From NCBI GenBank assembly GCA_039105265.1, contig JAPFFF010000015.1, positions 930,001 to 994,000 on the forward strand: a stretch of 64,000 nt of DNA, in the 5' to 3' direction. Origin of the DNA: Tritrichomonas musculus. Its lineage: Eukaryota; Parabasalia; Tritrichomonadida; Tritrichomonadidae. The notes beneath the pieces are model-generated. The model made no database searches and was not told the DNA's origin. It was given only the letters and a program-made list of their open reading frames with translations. Below, one piece after another: positions 39,040-49,056 of this stretch. How positions within the stretch are numbered: position 1 is the stretch's first letter; every line of letters begins with the position of its first letter. Position numbers and translations under genes: made by a program.

Positions 39040-40191
39040 TTACAGCTCCTCGAAAACAGGGGTCTCATAATTTGGAATTTCGATTCCTGCTGCTTCTAAT
39101 TTCTTTCGTAGAATGTTTTCAATATTTTTATAATTTTCAATAATGGTTTTGGCGTTTTTAAGATTTAACCAATGTTTTTTATGATCTTGCTTTAAAATAT
39201 CATTCTGCTTGATCATTTTATTCATATTTTCTGTAGTTTTTTCAAGTTCCGATTCAAGATAATTTGATTTGACTTCGAGTTCTTCAATGAGTCGTTTATC
39301 GTCACACTCTGACTTTTGTATTGGAAGATGAACTTGAATATCATCATGTGATTCCTCAGAGAAAATGAATGCTATTGAAGAAGATATATCAAGAGGCGCT
39401 TTGTTATTATTTAAATTATTCTTACTACCTTTATTTGTTTTGGTATTAATAACTATATTTTTTGTATTGTTGATATCGCTTTTATTTTGTGAAAATTTAA
39501 GATTCATTATTTCATCTTCTAAATCAAAAACTTTTTGTTGAAGAGACTTTTGTCCTTCTCTCAATTTATCTTCTATTGATTTATAATTTTCAATTTGATT
39601 GCGCAATGTCTGATTTTTAGCATTCAATTCATCTGTTTCATTCATCATCATTTCATACAAAGATTGAAGATCATTATTTTCCTTTTCCAATTCTTCAACA
39701 CGTTGATTGGATAATTCGTTGCTCGGCATCGTTTCTAAAAATGAATTTAATTCTTTATTACTTTTTTTTAACTTGTCGATAATTTCTTTTTGTTGTTTAA
39801 GTAAATCGGTACTTCGTTTAAAATTAATGTGAAGTTGAGAATTCTCTTCAAGTAAATTTGATATTTGTAAATTTTCTTCCATATTTTGAAAGTTATTCAT
39901 TTTTTCAAGAATAACTGATACATCGTTTGATTTACCACTTTGATGGTTTAAAAAAAAATCTCGAAAAACAATAAATTTATTTGTTGTTTCTTGGCATTTT
40001 GATATGAGAATCGGCAAATGTTTTTCATAATAATCAACTTTTCGTTTCAGGTAAATAATCTCATTTTCGGCATTTGTTTGTAATTCATCTTCGGTTGATA
40101 ATGATAAAGATCGATTGCTTGATTCGAGTAATTCTTTTAATTGGTTGCTTTTATTTAAATTGTCGTGATTAGTATTTGGTGAATTCTTCAT
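39040..40191 (-). CDS. Coiled-coil protein of unknown function
   Basis: 383 aa, almost all coiled coil in three blocks: about 35-85, 95-230 and 290-365. They are separated by an Asn/Lys-rich linker (NTKTNKGSKNNLNNNK) and a short acidic patch. No motor, membrane or zinc motif. Cytoskeletal scaffolding is the usual role of such proteins, but nothing here fixes it. Start fixed by a TCATA Inr 6 nt upstream. Confidence 0.8.
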   Translation of the reverse strand: MKNSPNTNHDNLNKSNQLKELLESSNRSLSLSTEDELQTNAENEIIYLKRKVDYYEKHLPILISKCQETTNKFIVFRDFFLNHQSGKSNDVSVILEKMNNFQNMEENLQISNLLEENSQLHINFKRSTDLLKQQKEIIDKLKKSNKELNSFLETMPSNELSNQRVEELEKENNDLQSLYEMMMNETDELNAKNQTLRNQIENYKSIEDKLREGQKSLQQKVFDLEDEIMNLKFSQNKSDINNTKNIVINTKTNKGSKNNLNNNKAPLDISSSIAFIFSEESHDDIQVHLPIQKSECDDKRLIEELEVKSNYLESELEKTTENMNKMIKQNDILKQDHKKHWLNLKNAKTIIENYKNIENILRKKLEAAGIEIPNYETPVFEEL

Positions 40192-40194
40192 ATT

Positions 40195-40199
40195 TATGA
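40195..40199 (-). promoter_or_regulatory. Inr of the coiled-coil gene
   Basis: TCATA on the minus strand, A+1 at 40197, leader 6 nt to ATG 40191. Confidence 0.6.
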
Positions 40200-40422
40200 A
40201 ATAAAAATAAACGTACCATTTTTGATTTGAAAAAAAAAATGATTTTCAATTAAAACTGTATCATTTTATACTAATTAATAGCATATTTAAACAAAATGTC
40301 ATGCGTTGGAGAATTTGTCGTTTTGATGGTTTCCTATCAAAAATTTCAATGAGAGTTTGAAATTTTGATTATTCAAACAATTGAAAAATTGAATTATTAT
40401 ATCTCCATTGAAAACCCTTTAG

Positions 40423-42420
40423 ATGGAGAAACAAAATATCAATCCAAATTCTACTACCCAAATATTCAATCGCTGGTTCAGTGATAATCCGAGTGTATCT
40501 CCTTATGTCAAAGTTTTTTCTCATAATCCTTCAGATTTCGATTTTAATCGTTTTGTTAAGCATTGCAAAGGGGTTCATAATCGCACAATTGATGAACTAA
40601 CAACATTCATAGCGAATCTTGATCAAATGATCAATAATCTTAACGATGAACTTTCAGACCTTAATTCAAGACCCAATCCCGTTATTTCTCGACTTGAATA
40701 TGATGATAATGGCATAAATTTAAAAATACGAAAAATTGTTTTTCTTCAAAGAAAAATACACAAAAAAGAAATATCTTTACGAGTCCATCGTTGTGAAGTT
40801 CTTGATGACTTATATTCTAAAGCGAATTTAATATTAGAATTGTTTACATCAAATATTATACCACCAGGTCATTTATGCCGTCTAGATCCTCTTTTTTTTA
40901 CTGTTCACTTTGGATCCATTGTTCATAAAGACTTAAGATACCTCAATTATTTGAAACCTGCAGTTGAAATTCTCCAAAAATCTATTAAAGAAGCGCCTAA
41001 ACCTCTATGGTCTTCAAATTATAACGAATTCTTATTAAAAATTGTTAAAGAAGCCGAACCTCGAATTGATCCAGAATTATCTTATTTCCTCCCTAATGAA
41101 TTGGAAGTTTCGCTTTCAAGGTGCCTTTTTCATACTCAGTCACAATTTGTAAGTAAAATTGACATTGTTCTTCACAAAATAAAAAATGCGCCCAGTCAAA
41201 AATTCATCAGCACAATCCTTAAAACATGTTATAATATGATTCTATCACCAGACTCAATGTCTGTTTTCCAACAATCAATTGCCTTACTAATATTATTTCG
41301 AGCTCTTTTTAACCGTTTCTATGAAAAATACAGTTATATTTTCTCTCCAAATCAAAATATAGTGAAAGAAAAATCTTGTTCATTCGATAATTTAGCTTTT
41401 TCAAATACCAATGATAGCTCATCCAATTCTAATATGAATGAAAGTTCCTCAAACTCCAATATGAATGAAAATTACGAAATTAATTCAATTTTAAATGATA
41501 ATATATCAAATGATAGTTCATCACCTTCAATTTCAAATAGGAAAGATGAATTTCAATTTTGCATGAATCAAAACAATGAAAAATTCAAAGAATTTTTTGC
41601 AAATGATGATAGTTTCAGTTCATCAAAAGAAGATGTTGAAAAGATCACTAGAGTAAAAAAGCTTCCTTCAAAGCTATTTCCTCTTCCGTGGGATCTTATC
41701 TCAATTGATCAAAAAAAATGTGAGAATATGTCTATTCGTGAACTTTTTGAAACTGAGCCAACATATCATAATGCATCACTGTTTCTCTATCAAGCAATTT
41801 TTGACTCAACACCAATCGATGCATTATATGACGTTCACAAATCTCTTATTTTGATACATAAAGGAGCTCTTATAAACAGAATGAAAGGTGCATCTGCTTC
41901 AATTGATGATGTCAATCAGATTCTTTGTTTTGATGATTTATTTTCACTCTTTTTTGGAACAATGACTGCATCAGATGTTCCAGACATTTTTTCTCTTGCC
42001 AAATTTATTGATAAATATGCTCCAAAGCCTTGTCTATCTCCTTCATTTGAATATGCCCAAGCTAATATTGAAGCCCTTGTCATTCATTGTAGAAATATTG
42101 ATATAGAAAAATTGGAATCTGAAGCAAAAGAAATCAAAGATAACGATAATAATAGCAATACAGCTAATGATGATAATAATAATGATAACGATAATAATAA
42201 TGATAACGATAATAATAATGATAACGATAATAATAATACTGATGATAAGTATAGCAGTAATAATATTACGATTAATAATAATAATAATAATAATACTGTT
42301 AATAACAATATTGATGGCAATTATGACAAAATTGACAACGATAACCATACTTTTAATATCACTTTTAATAGCGATGATAACCTCAATACTAATAGTAATA
42401 TTATAGCTACATCGAGTTAA
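40423..42420 (+). CDS. VPS9-domain protein, candidate Rab5-type GEF
   Basis: 665 aa. Residues 1-300 are helical with no known domain. A Ser/Asn-rich stretch follows (about 330-400). Near 430-556 the sequence fits a VPS9 domain: helical bundle, then CFDDLFSLFFGTM with the key acidic residues, SDVPDIFSLAKFIDKYAP, and the closing FEYAQANIEALVIHC, parallel to the family's DD..P...Y....A and GE..Y..T..E.A pattern. VPS9 domains load GTP on Rab5-class GTPases at endosomes. The C-terminal 100 residues are Asn/Asp low complexity from a trinucleotide-rich microsatellite. VPS9 proteins are numerous in trichomonads. Confidence 0.72.
   Translation: MEKQNINPNSTTQIFNRWFSDNPSVSPYVKVFSHNPSDFDFNRFVKHCKGVHNRTIDELTTFIANLDQMINNLNDELSDLNSRPNPVISRLEYDDNGINLKIRKIVFLQRKIHKKEISLRVHRCEVLDDLYSKANLILELFTSNIIPPGHLCRLDPLFFTVHFGSIVHKDLRYLNYLKPAVEILQKSIKEAPKPLWSSNYNEFLLKIVKEAEPRIDPELSYFLPNELEVSLSRCLFHTQSQFVSKIDIVLHKIKNAPSQKFISTILKTCYNMILSPDSMSVFQQSIALLILFRALFNRFYEKYSYIFSPNQNIVKEKSCSFDNLAFSNTNDSSSNSNMNESSSNSNMNENYEINSILNDNISNDSSSPSISNRKDEFQFCMNQNNEKFKEFFANDDSFSSSKEDVEKITRVKKLPSKLFPLPWDLISIDQKKCENMSIRELFETEPTYHNASLFLYQAIFDSTPIDALYDVHKSLILIHKGALINRMKGASASIDDVNQILCFDDLFSLFFGTMTASDVPDIFSLAKFIDKYAPKPCLSPSFEYAQANIEALVIHCRNIDIEKLESEAKEIKDNDNNSNTANDDNNNDNDNNNDNDNNNDNDNNNTDDKYSSNNITINNNNNNNTVNNNIDGNYDKIDNDNHTFNITFNSDDNLNTNSNIIATSS
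42168..42240 (+). repeat. 18-bp microsatellite-like repeat encoding Asp-Asn runs
   Basis: Three to four copies of an 18-bp unit GATAACGATAATAATAAT, in frame in the VPS9-domain gene, followed by looser AAT repeats to about 42300. Length is a multiple of 3, so copy-number change would keep the frame. Confidence 0.85.
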
Positions 42421-42705
42421 TTTATCATGTAACAGATAAGTATATGAACTTGAAACAACTATATAGTACTTTTCGATCAGGTACTGTTATTCACCAATAC
42501 TTTTCAATAATAACTACATGCATGTAATTGCATTAATATGTTATACATTATTTTGCTTTTTTGTGTTTTATATGTTTTATAAAAGGATATTTTTATATGA
42601 AATTTTGTAGAATTAGTTGTAAACTTTTTAAATGAGCTTTATGAATATTAGACAAATAAAATTTACAAGTAATTGAAAATATTCTATATAGAATATCCGT
42701 TAAAT

Positions 42706-42710
42706 TCATT
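42706..42710 (+). promoter_or_regulatory. Inr of the gene at 42713
   Basis: TCATT, A+1 at 42708, leader of only 5 nt before ATG. Confidence 0.6.
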
Positions 42711-42712
42711 CA

Positions 42713-43681
42713 ATGGAGTGCCCTGTCTCTGTCAACTTCAAACTCACAACAAACTCTCGATATGTTGAGGAGATGGAAAAAACGCGTCCACTCAAAACTG
42801 AAGATGAAGATCTTATAGCGCAAACCTTTAAGCCTGAATATGTGAAACCAATGCAAGTTTTTTGCCTAATTGCAACGAATAGTAAAAGAAACAAGATTTA
42901 TCGTTTTATTAAAGGAGAAGTTCCTGAATCCAGTCAACCAAAAACAGCTCGACTTTTCACACCAACCCGTCGTGAAAGAGATCTTGTTGTCAGATCCCCG
43001 CGTGGCTCAATTGACTTTAATCGTAGTATCTTTGGTGAAGTCCACTCAAAGCAAGTTAATGCTCACAAATTTGAATCCCCAGGAATCCGCAACGACGGGA
43101 TTTTCGGATTTCCAACGCCATACACACCACGTGCCGAGCAGCCAGTTCACCTTGGTCTTTTTATTGCAAAGAAGCTAATGACTCCACTTGGTGTTTCACG
43201 TGTCCAAGACACACTCGATGACCCAAAGAATTATCAATTATTGACTGAAATTCTGAAATGGGTAGAAAAGAAAGGAAATGTTTATCCTATTGATGAGCTA
43301 AAGAATGATCCACTTTTATCCCCACGAGCTGAAGAAAGAGAGAACCAAAAAAAGAACACAGAAGATCATATGTACTCAACATCGCATAGATTTTATACGC
43401 CACATCCTCCTGCTAGAACTCTCCGTAAAAATGCGAGATTTCAAACAAATTATACCACTAATTATCAAGAAACTTATTGCGATGAGATGCATAAGACAAT
43501 GGTTCCAAAAGTTGATCCTCCTATCAAACCTGTAACAAACAACACGCCATTCGCTCAATTTCCAGAATCTTCTGAAGATTTCCCCGAATATCATTCACCT
43601 CTTCTTGTCTCACAATCAAAAACAAACTTTTTACTTGGTAAATTCAATAACAAAGTGTTCAATTCACAAACATGCTTATAA
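42713..43681 (+). CDS. Unrecognised 322-aa basic, Pro/Arg-rich protein
   Basis: No family recognised. Much of it looks disordered, with short repeated Pro motifs: LFTPTRRERDLVVRSPRG, FGFPTPYTPR, HRFYTPHPPARTL. Between residues 150 and 195 there is a helical patch (LGLFIAKKLMTPLGV, LLTEILKWVEKKGN). Several S/T-P sites suggest phosphorylation by proline-directed kinases. Notably less AT-rich than neighbours in its first half, suggesting good expression. The stop reads TAAAATAAA, overlapping a UAAA polyadenylation signal. Inr 5 nt upstream. Confidence 0.8.
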   Translation: MECPVSVNFKLTTNSRYVEEMEKTRPLKTEDEDLIAQTFKPEYVKPMQVFCLIATNSKRNKIYRFIKGEVPESSQPKTARLFTPTRRERDLVVRSPRGSIDFNRSIFGEVHSKQVNAHKFESPGIRNDGIFGFPTPYTPRAEQPVHLGLFIAKKLMTPLGVSRVQDTLDDPKNYQLLTEILKWVEKKGNVYPIDELKNDPLLSPRAEERENQKKNTEDHMYSTSHRFYTPHPPARTLRKNARFQTNYTTNYQETYCDEMHKTMVPKVDPPIKPVTNNTPFAQFPESSEDFPEYHSPLLVSQSKTNFLLGKFNNKVFNSQTCL

Positions 43682-43813
43682 AATAAACATTTATTGCGTC
43701 GTTCATTGTGAATTTTTAAATTCTAATTGAAAATGTGACTAAATATGCATTTAATTTTTCAATAATAGTATTTAATTTTTTAAAATTATAATTGGTCGTT
43801 AATAAAATTTGAA

Positions 43814-44379
43814 ATGTGTATAATTTTTACTTTCTAATTCCAGCCCTTATCCCTCCACCGAACTTTGGATTTGTAGAGCCCGATCTATACAGATCTTCAA
43901 TACCAACAGAAGTTAATTTTTCATTTCTGCAATCTTTACATTTAAAAACAGTTATATATCTCTCTTTAGATACTCCTCCAAAAATTTTCAATGATTTCTT
44001 GAAAGAACAAGGAATTGATTTTTGTCAAATAATCAGTGGAGAAGGAGTAAATGTGGGACAGCATATATCCGAACAGCATGTACTTGATGCTCTTCAAATT
44101 ATCTTAACACCAGAAAGATATCCGCTTGCTGTAACATGTAAAACTGGTATGCATAGAACTGGTACGGTTATTGGTTGTTTTAGAAAACTTCAAAATTGGA
44201 GTCTTTCTAATATCATTGAAGAATTTCGTAGATATACTGGACTAAAACCAAGTTCAATGCATGAACAGTTTATTGAACTTTTTGATACGGATCTTGTCAA
44301 AATACCAAGTAACGAAAAAGATTTACCTTTTGCTATTCCAATGAGTCACAAACACCAATCTTTAGAAAATGATTATTGA
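43814..44379 (+). CDS. Siw14-like (PFA-DSP) phosphatase with a 26-nt intron
   Basis: Atypical dual-specificity phosphatase; Siw14 relatives remove phosphate from inositol pyrophosphates or phosphotyrosine. Seen: PPPNFGFVEPDLYRSSIPT near the N-terminus, hallmark of the family, and the catalytic loop CKTGMHRTG (Cys and Arg of CX5R), followed by LSNIIEEFRRYTGLKP. The open frame has no ATG of its own. Removing 43818-43843 joins ATGT to the frame and gives MSLIPPPNFGF, 179 aa, ending at 44379. This is therefore read as a spliced gene with exon 1 of 4 coding bases (43814-43817) and exon 2 at 43844-44379. An alternative is a non-ATG start, which is unlikely. Confidence 0.85.
43818..43843 (+). other. 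26-nt spliceosomal intron candidate
   Basis: Starts GTATAATT and ends TTCTAATTCCAG: a GTA 5' site, a CTAAT branch-site-like motif 5 nt from the 3' AG. Trichomonas is known to have an ultra-short intron class of about 23-26 nt with the branch site next to the 3' end. It interrupts codon 2 after its first base. Confidence 0.75.
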
Positions 44380-45759
44380 TTTAACATGTTTTCCTTCTGA
44401 TTATAAATTAGAAATTGAATATATTTCTAAACTGCGCTGTTTTTGATATTTTCCATGTATAGGCTACCTGAGTTTTTTATTTTCTTTTGGTATGTTTAAA
44501 TAAATCATACTTAATAATAAAATAAAATATAGAAAATGATTAAAAATCATGGAAGATAAAGCATATAATGATTTTTAGTATTTAAAATTGATTTTTTTAC
44601 AGTATTGAAATTTGAATTTCTTGTGAAAGAATTGTATGATTTCTCATAAAATTGAGAACAATATAAAGAATTCAAATATGTTGTTATTCAACTATTCTTT
44701 ATTAGATTTATTCAATTAAGTGCTTCGTTGAGGATTGATTGCTGTAAAAGATGATGTTTAAGTTTATTTTCTCTGTTTGTATTTTACATCTAAAATAAGA
44801 ATGATTAATACACTTGCGAGAGTAGGTTAAGAAAGTGTAGTTGTAGTTTCTTGCAGTTTTATTGAACAACTCTATTATCATTGAATTTAATTTACTAAAG
44901 GAAGCATAGAAATTGTTTTAAAAAACAATATGCTTTCCACAGATTAATTTTCTCTCAATCATTTGGGAATGGACAAATAAATCAAAATAATCATGAAAAT
45001 TTCGTATTATTGGACTCTGAAATGAAATCTGACTTATCAATAATCACAGTAATATTAATCAATTCATTGCAATGCCTATTATGATTTTTTCCATCCAATC
45101 ACAATGTAACTTAATGAAGATATCTAATATCATTTAATAAGGAAGTTTGAATTTTGGAATACCTTTCATTAGCTTGAATCTATTCATCTCTTTTTATTCT
45201 TGCATTGAATACAAGAGTAGATATGTTAATGAAGGATCCGAGGAAGAACATCTCCGCCAACCTTTAATACAGTTTAGGCAGCCTCAGAACAACTACATTA
45301 ACTCCCAATTAATTCTAACAAATTGAAATTTATACAGAAAATACTCAATGCATTTTTTCATCATTTTTCTTGAAGTACAACTGTATAAACAGTAATCAAA
45401 AAGTTGTTTGATACGATATTATGATAAACTCGGTCTCAAGTGAACTTTAATTTCTCATTTAAAACAGATTCAAAAAACAACTCTAATTCGATAAAAATAA
45501 CCAACTCTTGAATTAAAAGAAAGTAGGCAAACTGTCATTAAAAAAGAAACAAAAGCGGCAATTATCAATGCTTATGAAAAAGAACCAGGAACCACTCTTC
45601 TATAATCATCAGCTATTATGATGTTTCAACATATTAATATTTGTTTTGGAACTAATTGCATCCACAACTTATAAATATATGGTTGTTAAATAACGATAAC
45701 TTAAAATAATGTTCAATTAAGCTATAATAATAGCACCAACATTTCAAAATTATTCCTTA
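44380..45759. other. Gene-free AT-rich region at the left of the accessory island
   Basis: No frame of note. Some less AT-rich patches (around 45230-45310 and 45540-45600) may be old coding remains, but no family is recognisable. Confidence 0.5.
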
Positions 45760-46345
45760 AATACGAGTATGTATCTAGAAGACTAGTATACCACAGATGA
45801 CTTAAGTTTATTTATGAAATCTATTACCGAATTGACTTCAAAGAAAGATTTTGAGACTCTAAACATTCAATTTAGCCATAATTCAGATGCTAGAAAGTTT
45901 AATACCAGAAAACTTAATGAGGATATTTCACAAGAGAATAAGCGATTTTGTAAGAAAAATGAGTAGCTCTGTAATGTAACTAAAACAAATCGGTGAATCT
46001 GCTGATTCAATCACAACTGCAGTAGATTCTCCGACCTGCAATATATACTTCCAATTTATATTTTAAATATAAATTTTAAATATTTAATAATAAATATATC
46101 CATATTTCCTATTATATTAAATAAAATATTTTATTAGAATAAACTAATCATATTTTTTTTGATATAAGCTTTTTTCCAAATTCGTATTTACATCAATGCA
46201 TAAAAATGATCAGGTGATCTTTCCTTTTCTGCAGATTCAGCTGCAGTTGTGGTTGAAATAGGAAAATTGAATACAGTTGAGATTGGAGGATCTGGTTCGT
46301 CTGATATTTGGGAAGTATCGTAAGAAACTGTAGTTAATTTGCGAG
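45760..46345. pseudogene. Decayed coding stretch
   Basis: Coding-like texture without a long frame. On the plus strand 45814-45966 reads as a 50-codon charged helical piece (KSITELTSKKDFETLNIQF). On the minus strand about 46190-46345 reads as a Ser/Thr/Pro-rich piece (SDEPDPPISTVFNFPISTT). Probably two unrelated old fragments or a shuffled gene. No Inr, no start that leads to a useful protein. Confidence 0.4.
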
Positions 46346-47497
46346 ATTAAGTTAATTTTGGAACTTGTTCATTGCAAAAAATTGATCGCAGGCAAAAAAT
46401 CTGAGTTAGAATAGGTTGGATGGTACAGTGTTAATCTTAAAAATGGCGGTATTTGATCTCAAGAACTTTTTAAATAGCCAAGAAATAAACCTTTCAAGAA
46501 AAAGTAGGGGATTCCCTAGATAAATTTTTTCACCGTAACCTTTTAAATATCATTTTTTTTTTAATCAAATTTGGTCATCTTTCAATGAAATGGTAGAGAT
46601 TGAAGCTTTAAGGTTCTCCTTCCCAAAAAAATGTAAATCATTCAATATTGAATTAATTCATAAATAAATAATTCAATAGAGCATTTTTCGGAAAAAGTTT
46701 TGGTGAAAAATAAAAAAAATATGGCCTCAACGATTAAATCTTATTTCATTCAAAATTTTACTGATTTTTTAATTCTATGATTTCTATCTGTAAAAAAACA
46801 AAATCGATAAGATTTCATAAAAATGTTTTTATTCAATCATTTAAAATATATATCTATATAAATTTCATATTTTAATTCATTTTTAAAAACGATATTTATG
46901 TATATTTTATTTGTGAAATCTCATTGAATTTAATCTTTTGAATTTGAAAGGAGAACCTTAAACAATTTTATTTTTTGAGATAGCATTCAATTATTTTCTG
47001 AGAAAAAATGAAATTTAGGTTTTCATATATATTAATAAACTATTAATAAATAACATACATATATATCAATGATTTACCGAGGTAGGAAAATAATTTCATT
47101 TATATTTAATGATATATTTGTGTTTTTTTAAAAAAAGGCTATATCATTCAATTGATTATTTTTTCTGAAAACAGAATTCAACTGAATAAAAACGACTTTT
47201 TCAATTAACATAAAATTAATAAGATTATTCTGACTTTTTGAATAGAATATATACAAAAAGTTTAACTTTTTCTATGTGTTCAATCAAAAAGTTTGTTTAT
47301 TTTTGATTTTTGCGCATGACAGCATATTTTTCGGCCCAAAGTTGCATATTGATTGGCGGCACCTGTATTTTTTTAATGTAATATATAAATATTAAATAAA
47401 TATATTAAAATTATTGCTCTTTTATGGTTTTTCGCCGCGTATACACTTATAGGTGGACTCGAACTTGATCTCCTAAAAAGTCGTAAATAGGACTTAA
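46346..47497. other. AT-rich DNA, no gene
   Basis: No coding frame. A T-arm-like motif near 47450-47475 does not fold as a tRNA. A 13-mer at 47328-47341 (minus strand TTGGGCCGAAAAA) also occurs at 26547-26559. Confidence 0.5.
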
Positions 47498-47665
47498 AGT
47501 CTAAAAAGTTTATCTCAAAAAATCATTAATTTGATTTAAAGTCTAAAAAGTTTATCTCAAAAAATCTTTAATTTAATTTTAAGTCTAAAAAGTTTATCTC
47601 AAAAAGTCATTAAATTGAATTAAAGTCTAAAATATTTCATCTAATTCGTCATTAAAATATTCTAT
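47498..47665 (+). repeat. 42-bp tandem repeat, four copies
   Basis: Copies start at 47498, 47540, 47582 and 47624, an exact 42-bp period. The core is AGTCTAAAAAGTTTATCTCA; the last copy is diverged. Confidence 0.9.
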
Positions 47666-47686
47666 CGTCGTATGTATTTACTGTGA

Positions 47687-47707
47687 TTTTAGACTTTCGG
47701 TCTAAAA
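47687..47707. repeat. Hairpin built from the 42-bp repeat core
   Basis: TTTTAGAC, 5-nt loop TTTCG, GTCTAAAA. The right arm is the same GTCTAAAA that starts the 42-bp units just upstream; the left arm is its reverse complement. Confidence 0.75.
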
Positions 47708-47904
47708 CCCCAGTAACTCAAGAATTTAAAGCCAAAAATTAAAACACGAACATATTATTCAATTTTTCAACTCCACTGATTCATCACCCCTTCATAAATG
47801 ATTTTCATAAATTTCATCCTCAAATCTCAAAAGTCAAAAATTGAAATCATAAATTTTATACGTAAATGATTAAATTTATTTTAATATAAAGAATATGTCA
47901 AAAT

Positions 47905-48078
47905 TAACGACGGTTGACGAGTAAAACGAAGATTTCAATAATTACTCAAATTAAATATAAACTAACGACGGTTGACGAGTAAAACGAAGATTTCAATAAT
48001 TACTCAAATTAAATATAAACTAACGACGGTTGACGAGTAAAAACGAAATTTTCAATACTTTGACGAGAAAACGACTAG
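47905..48078 (+). repeat. 58-bp tandem repeat, three copies plus one outlier
   Basis: Copies start at 47905, 47963 and 48021 (period exactly 58), each beginning TAACGACGGTTGACGAG; the third decays at its end. The same first bases recur at 48193, about 75 bp before the first gene of the element. Resembles iteron-like repeats, function unknown. Confidence 0.9.
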
Positions 48079-48269
48079 TCAATTTTTTTAAAATTTTATA
48101 ATTCAATACTCACACAAATCGAAAAAATTTTTAAAATACGTTATTTTTATTGAAATAAATATACGGTAAAAATTTAAATACTTCATATAAACTAACGACG
48201 GTTGATGAGTGAAAAATGAAAATTTTACGTTTCTTTTTCGAAAAATAACGTTCACATCAAAAGTAAAAA

Positions 48270-48770
48270 ATGCAAGCCCAAAATATGAGTTTCATAAATC
48301 AAGTTATTAATGAATTACATATGACAAAAGAGGACCTTTCAATGTTTACACCACCAGCTGTAATATATCAAAATTATTGCCGAAATATTATTTACTCCAT
48401 CAGAAAATATGAATTTGAACTTTTAGAAATTGTTGCCCAATTTCCAGCAAACATTCGCACAGTCCGTGAAAAACAGAAAGTTCTTATTATGTTTGTTGAA
48501 GTTTATCCTAAATATCAGGATAATAATTTTATAATGATTTGGTTTAAGTTTGCACACGAAATGTTCCTAACGAAACAGAAAATTTACATTGAAGAATTCG
48601 AGTTTCAGTCTCCTAAAAAGAATAATACTTCTTCGCTGTCAATGTCATTTTCACAAACATTAAACCAAAATACGACTTCACTAATGAGAAATGTTAATTT
48701 TCAAGAAGAAGAAGACGAATATGATGGAGTTCTTAACTTGTGTCAGCAACTTAAAAAAATGAAAATATAA
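48270..48770 (+). CDS. Small unknown protein at the left of the Polinton pol gene
   Basis: 166 aa, frame open from ATG 48270. Mostly helical in the first 110 residues (FINQVINELHMTKEDLSMF, FMIWFKFAHEMFLTK), then a Ser/Asn-rich linker and a C-terminal acidic-then-basic tail (EEEDEYDGV, QQLKKMKI). No family recognised. Position on the same strand 290 bp before the polymerase suggests it belongs to the element. Confidence 0.65.
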   Translation: MQAQNMSFINQVINELHMTKEDLSMFTPPAVIYQNYCRNIIYSIRKYEFELLEIVAQFPANIRTVREKQKVLIMFVEVYPKYQDNNFIMIWFKFAHEMFLTKQKIYIEEFEFQSPKKNNTSSLSMSFSQTLNQNTTSLMRNVNFQEEEDEYDGVLNLCQQLKKMKI

Positions 48771-49056
48771 TTTTGATATCTACAAATGAGCTTGTACTTT
48801 ATTTTTTCTTTTCAATCTTCATTGCTACCTTTATTTTCTCTCTTTTGAAGGTTTTTTTCTTTTTTAAACTTTAATTTTATATTTTTATTTTTATTCTTTT
48901 CTCAATATTTATTTTATATCACATGTCTCAAAAATAATTAAATAAATTTTTATATCAAATGTCAATTTAAATTTGAATAATTATTTTTATATCACATGTC
49001 TCAAAAATAAATCTAATTAATTTTTATTTTTTTTATTTTTTATCTAATATAAAAAT

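Noticed and set aside
42043-42406. Several long open frames over the end of the VPS9-domain gene on both strands
   Set aside because: They are low-complexity Ile, Leu or Asn frames produced by the AAT/GAT microsatellite.
47440-47480. tRNA-like T-arm (GTTCGAGTCCACC on the minus strand)
   Set aside because: The bases that should form the other side of the T stem do not pair and no acceptor, D or anticodon arm was found around it.
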